Assembly: GCF_016595675.1 (NCBI RefSeq)
Contig: NZ_JAENJH010000001.1
Span: 806,001 to 870,000 of the forward strand
Direction: 5' to 3'
DNA: 64,000 nt
Origin: Prauserella cavernicola
GTDB lineage: Bacteria; Actinomycetota; Actinomycetes; Mycobacteriales; Pseudonocardiaceae
In this document: positions 43,622 to 52,352 of the stretch, in pieces
How the letters are laid out: every line of letters begins with the position of its first letter
How positions within the stretch are numbered: the stretch's first letter is position 1
Made by a program: the position numbers and the translations under genes
Notes under the pieces: generated by a model
Told to the model about the DNA's origin: nothing
The model's database searches: none
Seen by the model: the letters and a program-made list of their open reading frames with translations, nothing else

Positions 43622-44272
43622 ATGACGACTCCGCGCGCACTGACCGACCTGCCCTTTCACCGCTATCTCGAGGACACCGACGAGGTACCCGGACCGTCGT
43701 CCGATCACGAGGTGGCCCACTACCGGGGCACGGACTTCTCGGACGTGCGCGCGGACGGCGCCCGCCTCACCGAGTGCGCCTTCTCCGACACCACCTTCGG
43801 CGCGAGCCGGTGGCGCGGCGCCCGGTTCAACGACGTCTGGTTCCAGGGCTCCCAGCTCGTGGGCACCGACCTCGCCGAGAGCCAGTGGCTGGACACCGAG
43901 TTCGTCACCTGTGCGCTGGCGGGCACGGCGACCTTCGACGTCACGATGAACCGCGTCGTGTTCCACGGCTGCAAGCTGGTCTCGGTCAACCTGCGGGAAG
44001 CGCGGCTCGACGACGTCACGTTCTCCCACTGCGTCCTGCGCGACGTCGACTTCGCCGGCGCCGGTCTGCGCCGGGTCTCGTTCCCGGGCTCGGAGCTGCT
44101 GGGCGTGCATCTCGACCAGGCCGTCATGGACGGCGTGGATGTCCGCGGCGCGGGCGAGCTCGACCTCCGTACGGGGCGAGGGAGCCTGAAGGGACTGACG
44201 ATCACCCACGCGCAGCTCGCCGAGCTCGCGCCACTGTTCGCCGCCGCGCTGGAGATCACGGTCACGGACTGA
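43622..44272 (+). CDS. Pentapeptide-repeat protein
   Basis: The frame encodes 216 residues. From about residue 35 to 190 it consists of A(D/N)LxX-type five-residue repeats (GTDFSDVRADGARLTECAF is the start of one run), which fold into a right-handed square beta-helix. Some members mimic DNA and protect gyrase, while others have no known role. There is no signal peptide. ATG 43622 lacks a strong ribosome site, and an earlier in-frame start would add a poor N-terminus. Confidence 0.82.
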   Translation: MTTPRALTDLPFHRYLEDTDEVPGPSSDHEVAHYRGTDFSDVRADGARLTECAFSDTTFGASRWRGARFNDVWFQGSQLVGTDLAESQWLDTEFVTCALAGTATFDVTMNRVVFHGCKLVSVNLREARLDDVTFSHCVLRDVDFAGAGLRRVSFPGSELLGVHLDQAVMDGVDVRGAGELDLRTGRGSLKGLTITHAQLAELAPLFAAALEITVTD

Positions 44273-44330
44273 CCCGCGTCACACGCGCTAGCCTGGACGA
44301 CGGGACGGGACTGGGAAACGGGGAGAACCG

Positions 44331-44939
44331 ATGGCGGCCACGGGACGGACGGCGCACGCCGAGGTGCAGGCACGGCCCTCGTCGGCACGGCAACGGATCC
44401 TGGCCGCCGCGGACGACCTGTTCTACGGCGAGGGAATCCGGGCGGTGAGCGCGGACCGCGTCATCGCCGCCGCCGCAGTCAGCAAGGTCACCTTCTACCG
44501 CCACTTCCCCACCAAGGACGACCTCGTGGTGGCGTACCTGCACGGCCGCGCGGACTGGGAACGCAACGGGATCGAGAGCATGCGGGCGGCCCACCCCGGC
44601 GACCCGGAGGGCGCGTTCACCGCGATCGCGCAGTCGATGGTGGACGCGGGCTGCACGACGGAGTTCCGCGGGTGCCCGCACATCAACGCCGCGGCCGAGT
44701 ACTCCGACCCCGACCATCCGGTGCGCGAGGCCGTCGCCGAGCACCGCGCGTGGTACACGGGCGTGCTCGGCGAACTGCTCGCCGAACTCGGGATCCGCGA
44801 CCGCGGCGAAACCATCGAGCAGTTGATGATGCTGCGCGACGGCGCGCTGGTCACGAGCTATCTGGACCGGCGTCACACCCTGCGCGCCACCACGCTCGTC
44901 GGCGCGTGGCGGGCCGTGCTCGACGCCGCACAGCGCTGA
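44331..44939 (+). CDS. TetR-family regulator
   Basis: The frame encodes 202 residues. The N-terminal helix-turn-helix reads ISADRV-like VSADRVIAAAAVSKVTFYRHFPTK at residues ~39-64, with a TetR ligand domain after it. It follows the pentapeptide-repeat gene by 58 bases on the same strand and may be co-transcribed or read on its own. No target operator was identified. Confidence 0.88.
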   Translation: MAATGRTAHAEVQARPSSARQRILAAADDLFYGEGIRAVSADRVIAAAAVSKVTFYRHFPTKDDLVVAYLHGRADWERNGIESMRAAHPGDPEGAFTAIAQSMVDAGCTTEFRGCPHINAAAEYSDPDHPVREAVAEHRAWYTGVLGELLAELGIRDRGETIEQLMMLRDGALVTSYLDRRHTLRATTLVGAWRAVLDAAQR

Positions 44940-45004
44940 CCGTTCGCGCGCACTGTTGGTGAGTGTCCGTCCGCTCTCCGCGTTGGCCTGTCCTGGACCG
45001 CTGG

Positions 45005-45075
45005 TGTCCGTGCCCGATTGCGCTGGTGACCTCGCTCATCGGCGCGCCGTACTTCGTGTGGCTGCTATACCGGGC
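45005..45075 (+). pseudogene. Remnant of FecCD-type siderophore ABC permease (C-terminus only)
   Basis: Between two convergent TetR genes the plus frame encodes ALVTSLIGAPYFVWLLYR, which matches the last helix of FecCD permeases (consensus VTALIGAPFFLWLLRR). Nothing upstream restores the other helices and the frame does not stop where a permease would, so this is a relic. It suggests a siderophore-uptake operon was once here. The call rests on one short motif. Confidence 0.5.
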
Positions 45076-45097
45076 CGCACCCGGGCGCGCTGAGCAC

Positions 45098-45688
45098 TCA
45101 GCCGGAACCGGCGAGGTAGTCGTCGACGACCCTGGCGCAGAAGCGCTCGTCGTTGGGCCGCCTCGTGATGAGCGTGTTGAACAGCAGCGGGCCGACGAGC
45201 TGCGCCGCGGCGTGGTCGATGTCGCGATCGCCGAGGCACTCGGTGAGCACCGCGTCGAAGGGGCCGCGCAGGTTGTCCACGATGCGCTCGCGCAGCGCCG
45301 CGAGCCTGCTGCGCTCGTCGTCGGACGGCGCGTCGGTGGTCAGCCCGACGGTGGCCAGCCAGACCACGGCCGCCAGCGCGGGCGCGGACTCGATCTGCTC
45401 GGCCTGCGCTCGCACCAGCCGCAGCAGCCGGTCGCGCGGCGCGCCGCCCGCCGCGGGCAGCCGCAGCGGTGGCAGCAGTTCCTGGAACGCCGCCGCCAGC
45501 AGCTCCACGTTGTTCGGGAAGTGGCGGTACAGCGTGGACCGGGCCACGCCGCTGCGTGCGGTGACCGCGTCGATGGTCACCGCCTTGACGCCGCCCTCGG
45601 ACAGGAGCTCGACGGCGGCGGACAGGATCGCCGAGCGGGACCGGTCCAGACGGGGATCGCGCCGGTGCGACGTCTCGTGCGTGCTCAC
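45098..45688 (-). CDS. TetR-family regulator of the adjacent DHA2 exporter
   Basis: The frame encodes 196 residues from an ATG. The helix-turn-helix reads TIDAVTARSGVARSTLYRHF, followed by a TetR_C ligand domain. The gene is divergent from the drug exporter across 97 bases, the classic layout of a self-controlled efflux repressor. Confidence 0.9.
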   Translation of the reverse strand: MSTHETSHRRDPRLDRSRSAILSAAVELLSEGGVKAVTIDAVTARSGVARSTLYRHFPNNVELLAAAFQELLPPLRLPAAGGAPRDRLLRLVRAQAEQIESAPALAAVVWLATVGLTTDAPSDDERSRLAALRERIVDNLRGPFDAVLTECLGDRDIDHAAAQLVGPLLFNTLITRRPNDERFCARVVDDYLAGSG

Positions 45689-45728
45689 GACCGGATTCTC
45701 CCTCCCCGCAGCCGAACGCGAGATTCAG

Positions 45729-45744
45729 AACTGTCAGTCCTGTT
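45729..45744. promoter_or_regulatory. Candidate TetR operator (imperfect palindrome)
   Basis: AACTG-N6-CTGTT lies in the TetR/exporter gap. Four of five arm positions pair, and a TACGAT box that could be a -10 for the exporter follows at once. Confidence 0.3.
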
Positions 45745-45785
45745 ACGATACCGACGTTCTCGTTTCTCGACGCAAGCGAGGTGCG

Positions 45786-47309
45786 ATGCGGGTGAGTGCC
45801 GGTCCCGCCGAGGTCCTGTCCCAGTCCACCGGGCGACGGGCCTGGACCGTCGGCCTGATGTGCACCGCCGTCGGCCTGGTCATCGCGATGGTCACGATCG
45901 TCAACACCGCCCTGCCGTCGCTGGCCGCCGACACCGGCGTGGACCAGGCTCAGCAGACCTGGATCGTGGACGTCTACACGCTCGTGCTCGCGGCGCTCGT
46001 GCTGCCGGCCGGTGCGCTGGGCGATCGCTACGGCCGCCGCGGCGTGCTGATCATCGGGTTGTTCGTGTTCGCCGTCAGCTGCGCGGCGCCGCTGGTCGCC
46101 GACTCCCCCACCTCGCTCATCGTGGCGAGGGCGACCACGGGTCTGGGCGCGGCGCTGATCATGCCCGCGACGCTGTCGATCATCAACGCGAGCTTCCCGC
46201 CCGAGCGCCGGGGCCGGGCCATCGGCATCTGGGCCGCCGTCGCCGGGCTCGGCGGACTCGGCGGACTCGTGCTCGCGGGCCTGCTGCTCCGCCACTTCTC
46301 GTGGCACTCGGTGTTCCTCGCACCCGCGGCGCTCGCCGTGGTGCTGGCGCTCGCCTGTGTCACGGTGCCGTCCTCGCGGGAGCGGAATCCACAACGGATC
46401 GACACCATCGGCGCCGTGCTCAGTGCCGCGTCGATCGGCGCTCTGGTGTTCGGCATCCTGCGCGCCGCCGACGTCGGCTGGGCCCACGCCGAGGTGCTCG
46501 TGGCTCTCGTCGCCGGCGTGCTGCTGGGCGTGCTGTTCGCGTGGTTCGAGGCGCGCACCCAGGCACCGTTGCTGGACGTGCGGCTGTTCACCAACCGGGC
46601 CTTCGCGACCGGCGCGCTGTCGGTGACCCTGCAGTTCACCGCGGCGTTCGGGGCACTGTTCGTGATGGCGCAGTACCTGCAGCTGGTGCAGGGCTACGAC
46701 GCACTGACCTCCGGGCTGGCACTGTGGCCGATCGCGGTGACCCTGCTGCCGTTGTCGATGGCCTCGGCCCCGCTGGCCCAGCGGTTCGGGCTGCGCGCGC
46801 TCACGTGCGCCGGGCTCTCGATCCTGGTCGTCGGCGCGCTCCTGCTGGGCAGGCTCGGCCCGCAGAGCTCCTACACCGAGCTCGCCATCGCGGTGTGCGT
46901 GCTGGGAGCCGGGATGGGCATCACCGCTCCCGCGGCCACGAGCGCGATCCTCGACAACGTCCCGCCCGACAAGTACGGCGTGGCCTCCGCGGTCAACGAC
47001 GCGACACGCGAGATCGGAGCCGCGCTCGGCATCGCGCTGGCTGGCAGCGTGCTCTCGGCCAGCTACACCGCCTCCGTGCGCCCGTCGACGGCCGCGCTGC
47101 CGCCCGAGGCGCAGGAGCTCGCCGACGGCTCCCTCGCCGGTGCGCTGGCGATCGCCGAGCGTTCCGGTCCCGCCGGTGAACCGCTCGCCGACGCGGCCCG
47201 CACGGCGTTCGCGGAGGGCATGTGGCGCAGCGAGCTGGCGCTCGCGGCGATCCTGGCAGCCGGTGTCGTGGCCGTCGCGTTCCTCCGGGGGCGGCGCGGC
47301 ACCGCGTGA
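45786..47309 (+). CDS. DHA2-family (14-helix) MFS multidrug exporter
   Basis: The frame encodes 507 residues from an ATG with GAGG upstream. About 14 hydrophobic helices, the GDRYGRRG loop 2-3 motif and the [13 protein letters not shown] helix-1 pattern are typical of EmrB/QacA proton-drug antiporters. Its repressor is the divergent TetR gene. Substrates are not predictable from sequence. Confidence 0.92.
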   Translation: MRVSAGPAEVLSQSTGRRAWTVGLMCTAVGLVIAMVTIVNTALPSLAADTGVDQAQQTWIVDVYTLVLAALVLPAGALGDRYGRRGVLIIGLFVFAVSCAAPLVADSPTSLIVARATTGLGAALIMPATLSIINASFPPERRGRAIGIWAAVAGLGGLGGLVLAGLLLRHFSWHSVFLAPAALAVVLALACVTVPSSRERNPQRIDTIGAVLSAASIGALVFGILRAADVGWAHAEVLVALVAGVLLGVLFAWFEARTQAPLLDVRLFTNRAFATGALSVTLQFTAAFGALFVMAQYLQLVQGYDALTSGLALWPIAVTLLPLSMASAPLAQRFGLRALTCAGLSILVVGALLLGRLGPQSSYTELAIAVCVLGAGMGITAPAATSAILDNVPPDKYGVASAVNDATREIGAALGIALAGSVLSASYTASVRPSTAALPPEAQELADGSLAGALAIAERSGPAGEPLADAARTAFAEGMWRSELALAAILAAGVVAVAFLRGRRGTA

Positions 47310-47416
47310 TCCCGCCACGCCGGATCGCCGGGTGTCGCCGGAACTCCTCCGCACGAGGCACCCTGGGAGGACACTGCGGTGTGAGGGTCATCCACCCCCG
47401 GCTGAGGAGGACCACC

Positions 47417-47722
47417 ATGACCGGCACGGCACACTCCGGTACCGAGATCGGCCCGCTCGACAAAGAGTTCACCGCGACCCTGCTCAGGAGCCCGGCCAAG
47501 GGCGGCTGGACCTACGTGACGATGGAGCGCTCCGCCGAGTTCTTCGGCACCCGCGGCCTGGTGAAGGTGCGCGGCACCATGGACGGCCATCCCTTCCAGG
47601 CCTCGTTCATGGCACTCGGCGACGGCACCCACAAGCTCCCCGTCAAGGCCGATCTCCGGCGCGCACTCGGCAAGGACGAGGGCGAGACGGTCCACGTCCG
47701 GCTGCAGGAGCGCCTCGGCTGA
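47417..47722 (+). CDS. DUF1905 small beta-barrel protein
   Basis: The frame encodes 101 residues from ATG 47417 with GAGGAGG at ideal spacing. [25 protein letters not shown]-type and [23 protein letters not shown]-type segments (residues ~30-95) match the DUF1905 family. The function is unknown; some proteins carry the domain next to a YdeI-like part, absent here. Confidence 0.85.
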   Translation: MTGTAHSGTEIGPLDKEFTATLLRSPAKGGWTYVTMERSAEFFGTRGLVKVRGTMDGHPFQASFMALGDGTHKLPVKADLRRALGKDEGETVHVRLQERLG

Positions 47723-47729
47723 CGCCACG

Positions 47730-47754
47730 GGGTCCGTCCACGCCGGACGGACCC
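47730..47754 (+). terminator. Hairpin after the DUF1905 gene
   Basis: GGGTCCGTCC pairs with GGACGGACCC over a 5-base loop, followed by a T-rich GTCTGTCT, 8 bases after the stop. Confidence 0.8.
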
Positions 47755-47890
47755 GTCTGTCTCGGTCTCACTGTCCTATGCGAGCACGCGAATAGGTCAG
47801 CCCGTCAGGTGGAGTTTCTTGAGATCCCCTGTGCTCTGGGTGACATTTGACTCACGGAGTGTCGCGTTCCGCGAGGAGGAGGAATCCGAG

Positions 47891-48094
47891 ATGGGCTTTT
47901 GGACCGAGGTCAACCGTGCGCTCGACAAGTCCGCGGACCGGGTCGCCGACCGCAGGGGCAAGGTCGTGCGCACCACGAAGAAGGTCGTGGACGGACTCTG
48001 CGTCGGCTGCCTGCGCCGGACCGCGAAACAGCAGTGCGGTGTGCCCTGCTGCGGCCGGACGCAGTGCGTGCGCGTGGTGATCGAACGGATCTGA
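47891..48094 (+). CDS. Small Cys-rich protein of unknown function
   Basis: The frame encodes 67 residues from an ATG with GAGGAGGA 8 bases upstream. A basic, helical N-terminal half is followed by six cysteines, C37 and C40 (CVGC), C49, C53, C54 and C59, which could bind zinc or an Fe-S centre. There is no signal peptide or membrane helix. An earlier in-frame ATG (47819) lacks a ribosome site. Confidence 0.7.
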   Translation: MGFWTEVNRALDKSADRVADRRGKVVRTTKKVVDGLCVGCLRRTAKQQCGVPCCGRTQCVRVVIERI

Positions 48095-48096
48095 CC

Positions 48097-48137
48097 GCGG
48101 CGGCGGGGGTCATCGAGGGGGTGGCCCCCACCGCCGC
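48097..48137. terminator. Bidirectional hairpin between Cys-rich gene and katA
   Basis: GCGGCGGCGGGGG pairs with CCCCCACCGCCGC with one mismatch over a 15-base loop. Confidence 0.65.
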
Positions 48138-48148
48138 GCCGCCAGGGC

Positions 48149-49672
48149 TCAGGCCTTGCTCCGCATGCTCCTGCGCGCGGGGTTGCCCTGCTCCCCCGCC
48201 TTCGGATCCTTCTCGTCCTGCTTGGCGCGCACACCGTCCTCGATGCGGCCGCCGAGGTCCTTGTCGACGTTGTGCCAGTACTCGAACGCGCGCTCCAGCA
48301 CCGGCTCGGTCACACCGTTGAGCAGGTGTCCCACCACGTTGTCCACCAGGCGCTCACGCGCGGCGTCGTCGAGGACCTCGCGCACCATCGTGCCCGCCTG
48401 GCCCCAGTCGTCGTCCTCCGCGTGGGAGACGTAGGCGCTGCGCGTGATCGCGCCGTCGGTCTGCCAGGTGGGCGGGCTGCCGTAGCGCTCGGTGTCGGCG
48501 GCGGGCCCGCCCTTGGTGTTCGGGGCGTACACCGGGTCGCTGGTCTTGCGGTACGCCATCGCGCCGTCCTTGGAGTAGGAGTGCACCGGCGACGTGGGCG
48601 CGTTGACGGGCAGCTGCTGGTAGTTGCCGCCAATGCGGTGCCGGTGTGCGTCGGCGTAGGAGAACAGCCGCGCGAGCAGCATCCGGTCCGGGCTGGGACC
48701 GATGCCGGGCACGAGGTTGTTCGGCTGGAACGCCGCCTGCTCGATCTCGGCGTGGTTGTCCGTCGGGTTGCGGTCCAGAGTCATCCGCCCGACCTCGATC
48801 AGCGGGTAGTCGCCGTGCGGCCACACCTTGGTGAGGTCGAACGGGTTGAACCGGTAGTTCTCGGCGTCGCCGTAGGGCATCACCTGCACGTAGAGGGTCC
48901 AGCTCGGGTACTCGCCCTTCGCGATGTGCTCGAACAGGTCCCGCGTGTGGTAGTCGGTGTCGGCCGCCGCCATCTGGTCGGCCTCGTGCTGGGTGAAGAA
49001 CTCGACGCCCTGATCGGTCTTGAAGTGGTACTTCACCCAGAATTGCCTGCCCTCGGCGTTGACCCACATGTAGGTGTGCGAGGTGTAGCCGTTCATGTGC
49101 CGCCACGTGCGCGGGATGCCGCGATCGCCCATCAGCCACGTCACCTGGTGCGCCGACTCCGGCGACAACGTCCAGAAGTCCCACTGCATGTCGTGGTCGC
49201 GCAGGTTGTTGTCGGCCCTGCGTTTCTGCGAGCGGATGAAGTGCTGGAACTTCATCGGGTCCTTGACGAAGAAGACCGGCGTGTTGTTGCCGACCATGTC
49301 GTAGTTGCCCTCGGACGTGTAGAACTTCAGCGCGAAACCGCGGGGATCGCGCCACGTGTCGGGGCTGCCGCGCTCGCCCGCGACCGTCGAGAACCTCGCG
49401 ACGAGCTCGGTCGTGACGCCCGGCTGGAACAACGCGGCCTTCGTGTAGGCGCTGACGTCGCCGGTCACCTCGAAGTGTCCGAACGCGCCGCTGCCCTTGG
49501 CGTGCGGCTGGCGCTCGGGAATCCGCTCGCGGTTGAACTGCGCCATCTGCTCGATCAGGTAGCCGTCCTGCAGCAGGATCGGCCCGGCGGGCCCTGCGGT
49601 GAGGGAGTGCTCGTCGCTCTCTGCCGGGATGCCGGCGTCCGTGGTGGTGAAGGGTCGGGTGGAATCCGTCAT
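48149..49672 (-). CDS. katA: Monofunctional haem catalase KatA
   Basis: The frame encodes 507 residues, the length of small-subunit clade 3 catalases, from an ATG with AAGGAGA upstream. The catalytic His region, the [13 protein letters not shown] segment with the distal Asn environment, and the proximal haem-ligand region [17 protein letters not shown] are all present. It decomposes hydrogen peroxide. The start overlaps the furA stop by 4 bases (ATGA), so the two are coupled. Confidence 0.97.
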   Translation of the reverse strand: MTDSTRPFTTTDAGIPAESDEHSLTAGPAGPILLQDGYLIEQMAQFNRERIPERQPHAKGSGAFGHFEVTGDVSAYTKAALFQPGVTTELVARFSTVAGERGSPDTWRDPRGFALKFYTSEGNYDMVGNNTPVFFVKDPMKFQHFIRSQKRRADNNLRDHDMQWDFWTLSPESAHQVTWLMGDRGIPRTWRHMNGYTSHTYMWVNAEGRQFWVKYHFKTDQGVEFFTQHEADQMAAADTDYHTRDLFEHIAKGEYPSWTLYVQVMPYGDAENYRFNPFDLTKVWPHGDYPLIEVGRMTLDRNPTDNHAEIEQAAFQPNNLVPGIGPSPDRMLLARLFSYADAHRHRIGGNYQQLPVNAPTSPVHSYSKDGAMAYRKTSDPVYAPNTKGGPAADTERYGSPPTWQTDGAITRSAYVSHAEDDDWGQAGTMVREVLDDAARERLVDNVVGHLLNGVTEPVLERAFEYWHNVDKDLGGRIEDGVRAKQDEKDPKAGEQGNPARRSMRSKA

Positions 49673-50115
49673 GACGTTGTCTCCTTGCTCGCGGTACAGG
49701 CTGGGCACCAGCCCCAGAACACGATTTCCGCTTCCGCTATCCCGAATCCCCGGCTGTCGTCGGGAGCCAGGCAGGGGGCCGCCCCGGGCACGCAGTCGAC
49801 GTCCTCGGTGCGGCCGCAACCCCGGCAGACCAGGTGGTGGTGGTTGTCGGCCACGCGGGTCTCGAACAGCGTGGGATGGCCGGCGGGCTGGATCGTCCGC
49901 ACCAGTCCGGCGGTGGTGCACGCCTTCAGGACGTCGTAGACGGCCTGGTGCGACACCGAGCCCAGCACGTCGCGAACCCCGGCTCTGACCTGTTCCGCGG
50001 TGGCGTGCGGGTGGCCCTCGAGCCAACCCAGCACGGCCCGTCTCGGGGCGGTGACCCGAAGTCCCACCGCGCGCAACCGGCCCGCCGTATCGCGGCCCCC
50101 ATCTACACCTGGCAT
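49669..50115 (-). CDS. furA: Fur-family peroxide/iron regulator (FurA/CatR type)
   Basis: The frame encodes 148 residues. A winged-helix domain ([20 protein letters not shown]) is followed by a dimer domain with two CxxC pairs (CRGC and CPAC) for structural zinc and an HHHLVC metal-binding segment. Fur proteins directly upstream of catalase genes in actinomycetes repress the operon until oxidised by peroxide. Position and overlap with katA fit this role. Confidence 0.93.
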   Translation of the reverse strand: MPGVDGGRDTAGRLRAVGLRVTAPRRAVLGWLEGHPHATAEQVRAGVRDVLGSVSHQAVYDVLKACTTAGLVRTIQPAGHPTLFETRVADNHHHLVCRGCGRTEDVDCVPGAAPCLAPDDSRGFGIAEAEIVFWGWCPACTASKETTS

Positions 50116-50134
50116 CCAGGTGAGCTACCCGGAC

Positions 50135-50147
50135 TTGAATGGCTCAA
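50135..50147. promoter_or_regulatory. Candidate Fur box in the furA-katA promoter
   Basis: TTGA-ATGGC-TCAA, a small palindrome in an A/T-rich patch 20-32 bases before the furA ATG. The position suits autorepression. No other clear element is seen between 50116 and 50230. Confidence 0.4.
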
Positions 50148-50230
50148 AACAACGCGAGTGGGTGACCGGCCAGGCTGCGCGTTCGCCGAACACCTGAGAC
50201 AAGACGCGCTGGAGTAGGCGAACGCCGAGT

Positions 50231-50749
50231 TCACCCCGTGACGCGGCGGGACAACGCGCGAGTGAGCGGGGCGGCCGGGTCGGCGTCGCCGCGGGAGCCG
50301 CGTGTCCACGTGTCCGGACTCGGCACGGCGGGCGCAGGCGGTGCGGCGTGCTCCCAGTCCAGCACCACGGTCCGGCGCGCGATCAGCCAGCGCCCGTCCC
50401 TGCGTTCGAACACGTCGACGTAGCGCAGTCCCTGCAGCACGGCTTGCGCGGCGGGATCGACGGATTGCCTGCGATAGAGGCAGTAGGTCTCCACGTCGGC
50501 CCGGTCGCCGTCGAGCGCGATCGTGGGCACGCCCAGGAAGTGGTAGGTGCCCGACAACGTCGCGCCATAGGCCTCGAAGAACGCGAACAGCTCGTCCACC
50601 GGGCCACTGAACCGGCCGTGGTCGTCGGTGGCGTCCGGGTGATAGCAGGTGCGGGCCAGCGGCCGGTCGCCGCGATCGATGGCGTGCGCGTAGCGGCACA
50701 GCACATCCGTGATCTCGGTGCGGGCGAGCAGGTCGTCGATCGCCGTCAT
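50231..50749 (-). CDS. NTF2/SnoaL-like protein (isomerase/hydrolase or dioxygenase-beta fold)
   Basis: The frame encodes 172 residues from ATG 50749. It has the alpha+beta cone: an N-terminal helix (DDLLARTEITDVLCRYAHAID), CYHPDATDDHG, and C-terminal strands RYVDVFERRDGRWLIARRTVVLDW. Members act as isomerases, dehydratases or hydrolases. The start-proximal DDxxARxEITDVLxRYxxxID pattern is typical of small stand-alone catabolic members. It is divergent from the SDR genes and shares their symmetric promoter. Confidence 0.82.
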   Translation of the reverse strand: MTAIDDLLARTEITDVLCRYAHAIDRGDRPLARTCYHPDATDDHGRFSGPVDELFAFFEAYGATLSGTYHFLGVPTIALDGDRADVETYCLYRRQSVDPAAQAVLQGLRYVDVFERRDGRWLIARRTVVLDWEHAAPPAPAVPSPDTWTRGSRGDADPAAPLTRALSRRVTG

Positions 50750-50753
50750 GCGA

Positions 50754-50786
50754 TTGACAATGACGCACGCGTCATGTTTGAGTCAA
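50754..50786. promoter_or_regulatory. Symmetric divergent promoter/operator, copy 1
   Basis: TTGAC at 50754 faces GTCAA at 50782-50786, and between them lies the palindrome ATGACGC-AC-GCGTCAT (50760-50775). TTGACA reads as a -35 box, and the palindrome fills the spacer. The element lies between the SnoaL-like gene and the SDR pair and is nearly the same as the one at 56921-56952. Confidence 0.75.
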
Positions 50787-50838
50787 GAGGTTTCCCCGAT
50801 CGTTCCACTGTGGACTCCCGAGCAGAGAGGTCGTGGCC

Positions 50839-51594
50839 ATGACAGGAGAATCCGGCAGGGTCGCGGTGGTTACCGGTGCCGCGTCGGGCATCGGCGCGGC
50901 GATCGCGCGGCAGTTCTCCACCGAGGGCGTGGCCGTGGTCCTGCTCGACCGCGACGACACTCGGGCGACCCGCGAGTCCTGCCGGGGCGAGGTACTGGAG
51001 CTTCCGTGCGACGTCCGCGACGACACGGGCGTGGAGTCGGCGCTGAGCCGCGCGGGCGAGTGGCGCGGCAGGCTCGACGTCGTGGTCAACGCGGCGGGCG
51101 TGCTCGCGCGCGAGAGCATCGCCGAGAGCCGTTGGGAGACCTGGAACGCCGTGCTGGACATCAACCTCACCGGCACGTTCCGCGTGGTGCGCGCGGCGCT
51201 GCCACTGCTGACCGAGGGTCCCGCGGAGGCCAAGCGCATCGTCAACATCGGCTCCGGCGCCGCGGACCGTGGCTACGCCTACCCCGCCTACACGGCATCG
51301 AAGGGCGGTGTCGTGGCGCTCACCCGGGAGCTCGCCGCCGAGCTGGCACCCCGGGGGATCACCGTCAACGCCGTCAATCCCGGCTTCGTCCGCACGGCCA
51401 TCAACGACGACGCGTGGTCCGACGCCGACGCCAGACAACGCTGGGAGAACACGATTCCGCTCGGGCGCATGGGCAGGCCCGAGGAGGTGGCCGCCGTGGC
51501 GTGCTTCCTCGCCTCCCCCGCCGCCGGTTACGTCACCGGCCAGGTGGTGCGCGTGGACGGCGGGCGCTCGGCGATCTCGGCGAGGCCGGCGTGA
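50839..51594 (+). CDS. Short-chain dehydrogenase/reductase (SDR) 1
   Basis: The frame encodes 251 residues. A Rossmann motif TGAASGIG, NAAG, and the catalytic Tyr-Lys pair YTASK mark a classical SDR that oxidises an alcohol or reduces a ketone with NAD(P). ATG 50839 is preferred (AGAGG at 9 bases), with GTG 50833 as the alternative. It is the first gene after the divergent promoter and overlaps SDR 2 by 4 bases (GTGA). Confidence 0.9.
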   Translation: MTGESGRVAVVTGAASGIGAAIARQFSTEGVAVVLLDRDDTRATRESCRGEVLELPCDVRDDTGVESALSRAGEWRGRLDVVVNAAGVLARESIAESRWETWNAVLDINLTGTFRVVRAALPLLTEGPAEAKRIVNIGSGAADRGYAYPAYTASKGGVVALTRELAAELAPRGITVNAVNPGFVRTAINDDAWSDADARQRWENTIPLGRMGRPEEVAAVACFLASPAAGYVTGQVVRVDGGRSAISARPA

Positions 51595-52316
51595 CGGGCG
51601 GGCGGGTCGCGGGCAAGGTCTGCGTCGTCACCGGCGCGGCGGCCGGACTGGGCGCCGCGATAGCGCGACTGCTGAGCGAGCACGGCGGCATCGTGGTCGG
51701 GTTCGACGTCACGCCGGGCGACACCGGATGGCAGGTCGACGTCCGCGACGACCACGCCGTGGCGCGGGCGATGAACCGGGTCGCGGCCGAGCACGGGCGG
51801 ATCGACGTCCTCGTGAACAACGCGGGCATCGCCGGGCCACGCAAGCCGTCCCACGAGGTCAGCGCCGAGGAGTTCGACGCGGTGTTCGCCGTGAACGTGC
51901 GCGGTACCTGGCTGTGCACCAAGTACGCCATCCCGCACATGCCCGAGGGCGGCAGCGTGATCACCATGTCGTCGATGTACGGACTGGTGGGCAACTCGCT
52001 GCTGCCCGTCTACCACGCCAGCAAGGGCGCCGTGCGACTACTGTCCAAAGCGGACGCCGCCGCCTACGCCCCGCGCGGGATCCGCGTCAACTCGGTGCAT
52101 CCCGGCTCGATCGAGACCGGATCGGCGACCTCGGTGCGCCAGAGTGACGACGAGACCGCCCGTTCCTACAACGCCCGCACGCTCGCGGCGATCCCGCTCG
52201 GTCGTCGCGGCGAGCCGCTCGACATCGCTTACGGCGTGCTGTACCTCGCCTCCGACGAGTCGCGCTACGTCACCGGCAGCGAGCTGGTCATCGACGGCGG
52301 CTACACGGCGGTGTGA
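51591..52316 (+). CDS. Short-chain dehydrogenase/reductase (SDR) 2
   Basis: The frame encodes 241 residues from a GTG overlapping the SDR 1 stop. It has TGAAAGLG, NNAG and YHASK, plus a C-terminal SELVIDGGYTAV typical of classical SDRs such as 3-oxoacyl or hydroxysteroid dehydrogenases. Two SDRs in tandem suggest two alcohol/ketone steps, or opposite stereochemistry, in the island. Confidence 0.92.
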   Translation: MTGGRVAGKVCVVTGAAAGLGAAIARLLSEHGGIVVGFDVTPGDTGWQVDVRDDHAVARAMNRVAAEHGRIDVLVNNAGIAGPRKPSHEVSAEEFDAVFAVNVRGTWLCTKYAIPHMPEGGSVITMSSMYGLVGNSLLPVYHASKGAVRLLSKADAAAYAPRGIRVNSVHPGSIETGSATSVRQSDDETARSYNARTLAAIPLGRRGEPLDIAYGVLYLASDESRYVTGSELVIDGGYTAV

Positions 52317-52344
52317 GCCCGGCGCCTCCGCTGGGGCGCCGGGC
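52317..52344. terminator. Bidirectional hairpin between SDR pair and CoA ligase
   Basis: GCCCGGCGCC pairs perfectly with GGCGCCGGGC over an 8-base loop; the stem begins right after the SDR 2 stop. Confidence 0.78.
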
Positions 52345-52352
52345 CCGTCCGG

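Noticed and set aside
45036-47354. A long minus-strand frame over the DHA2 exporter.
   Set aside because: The plus strand encodes a clear 14-helix exporter, and the minus frame is His/Arg/Gly-rich and low in complexity.
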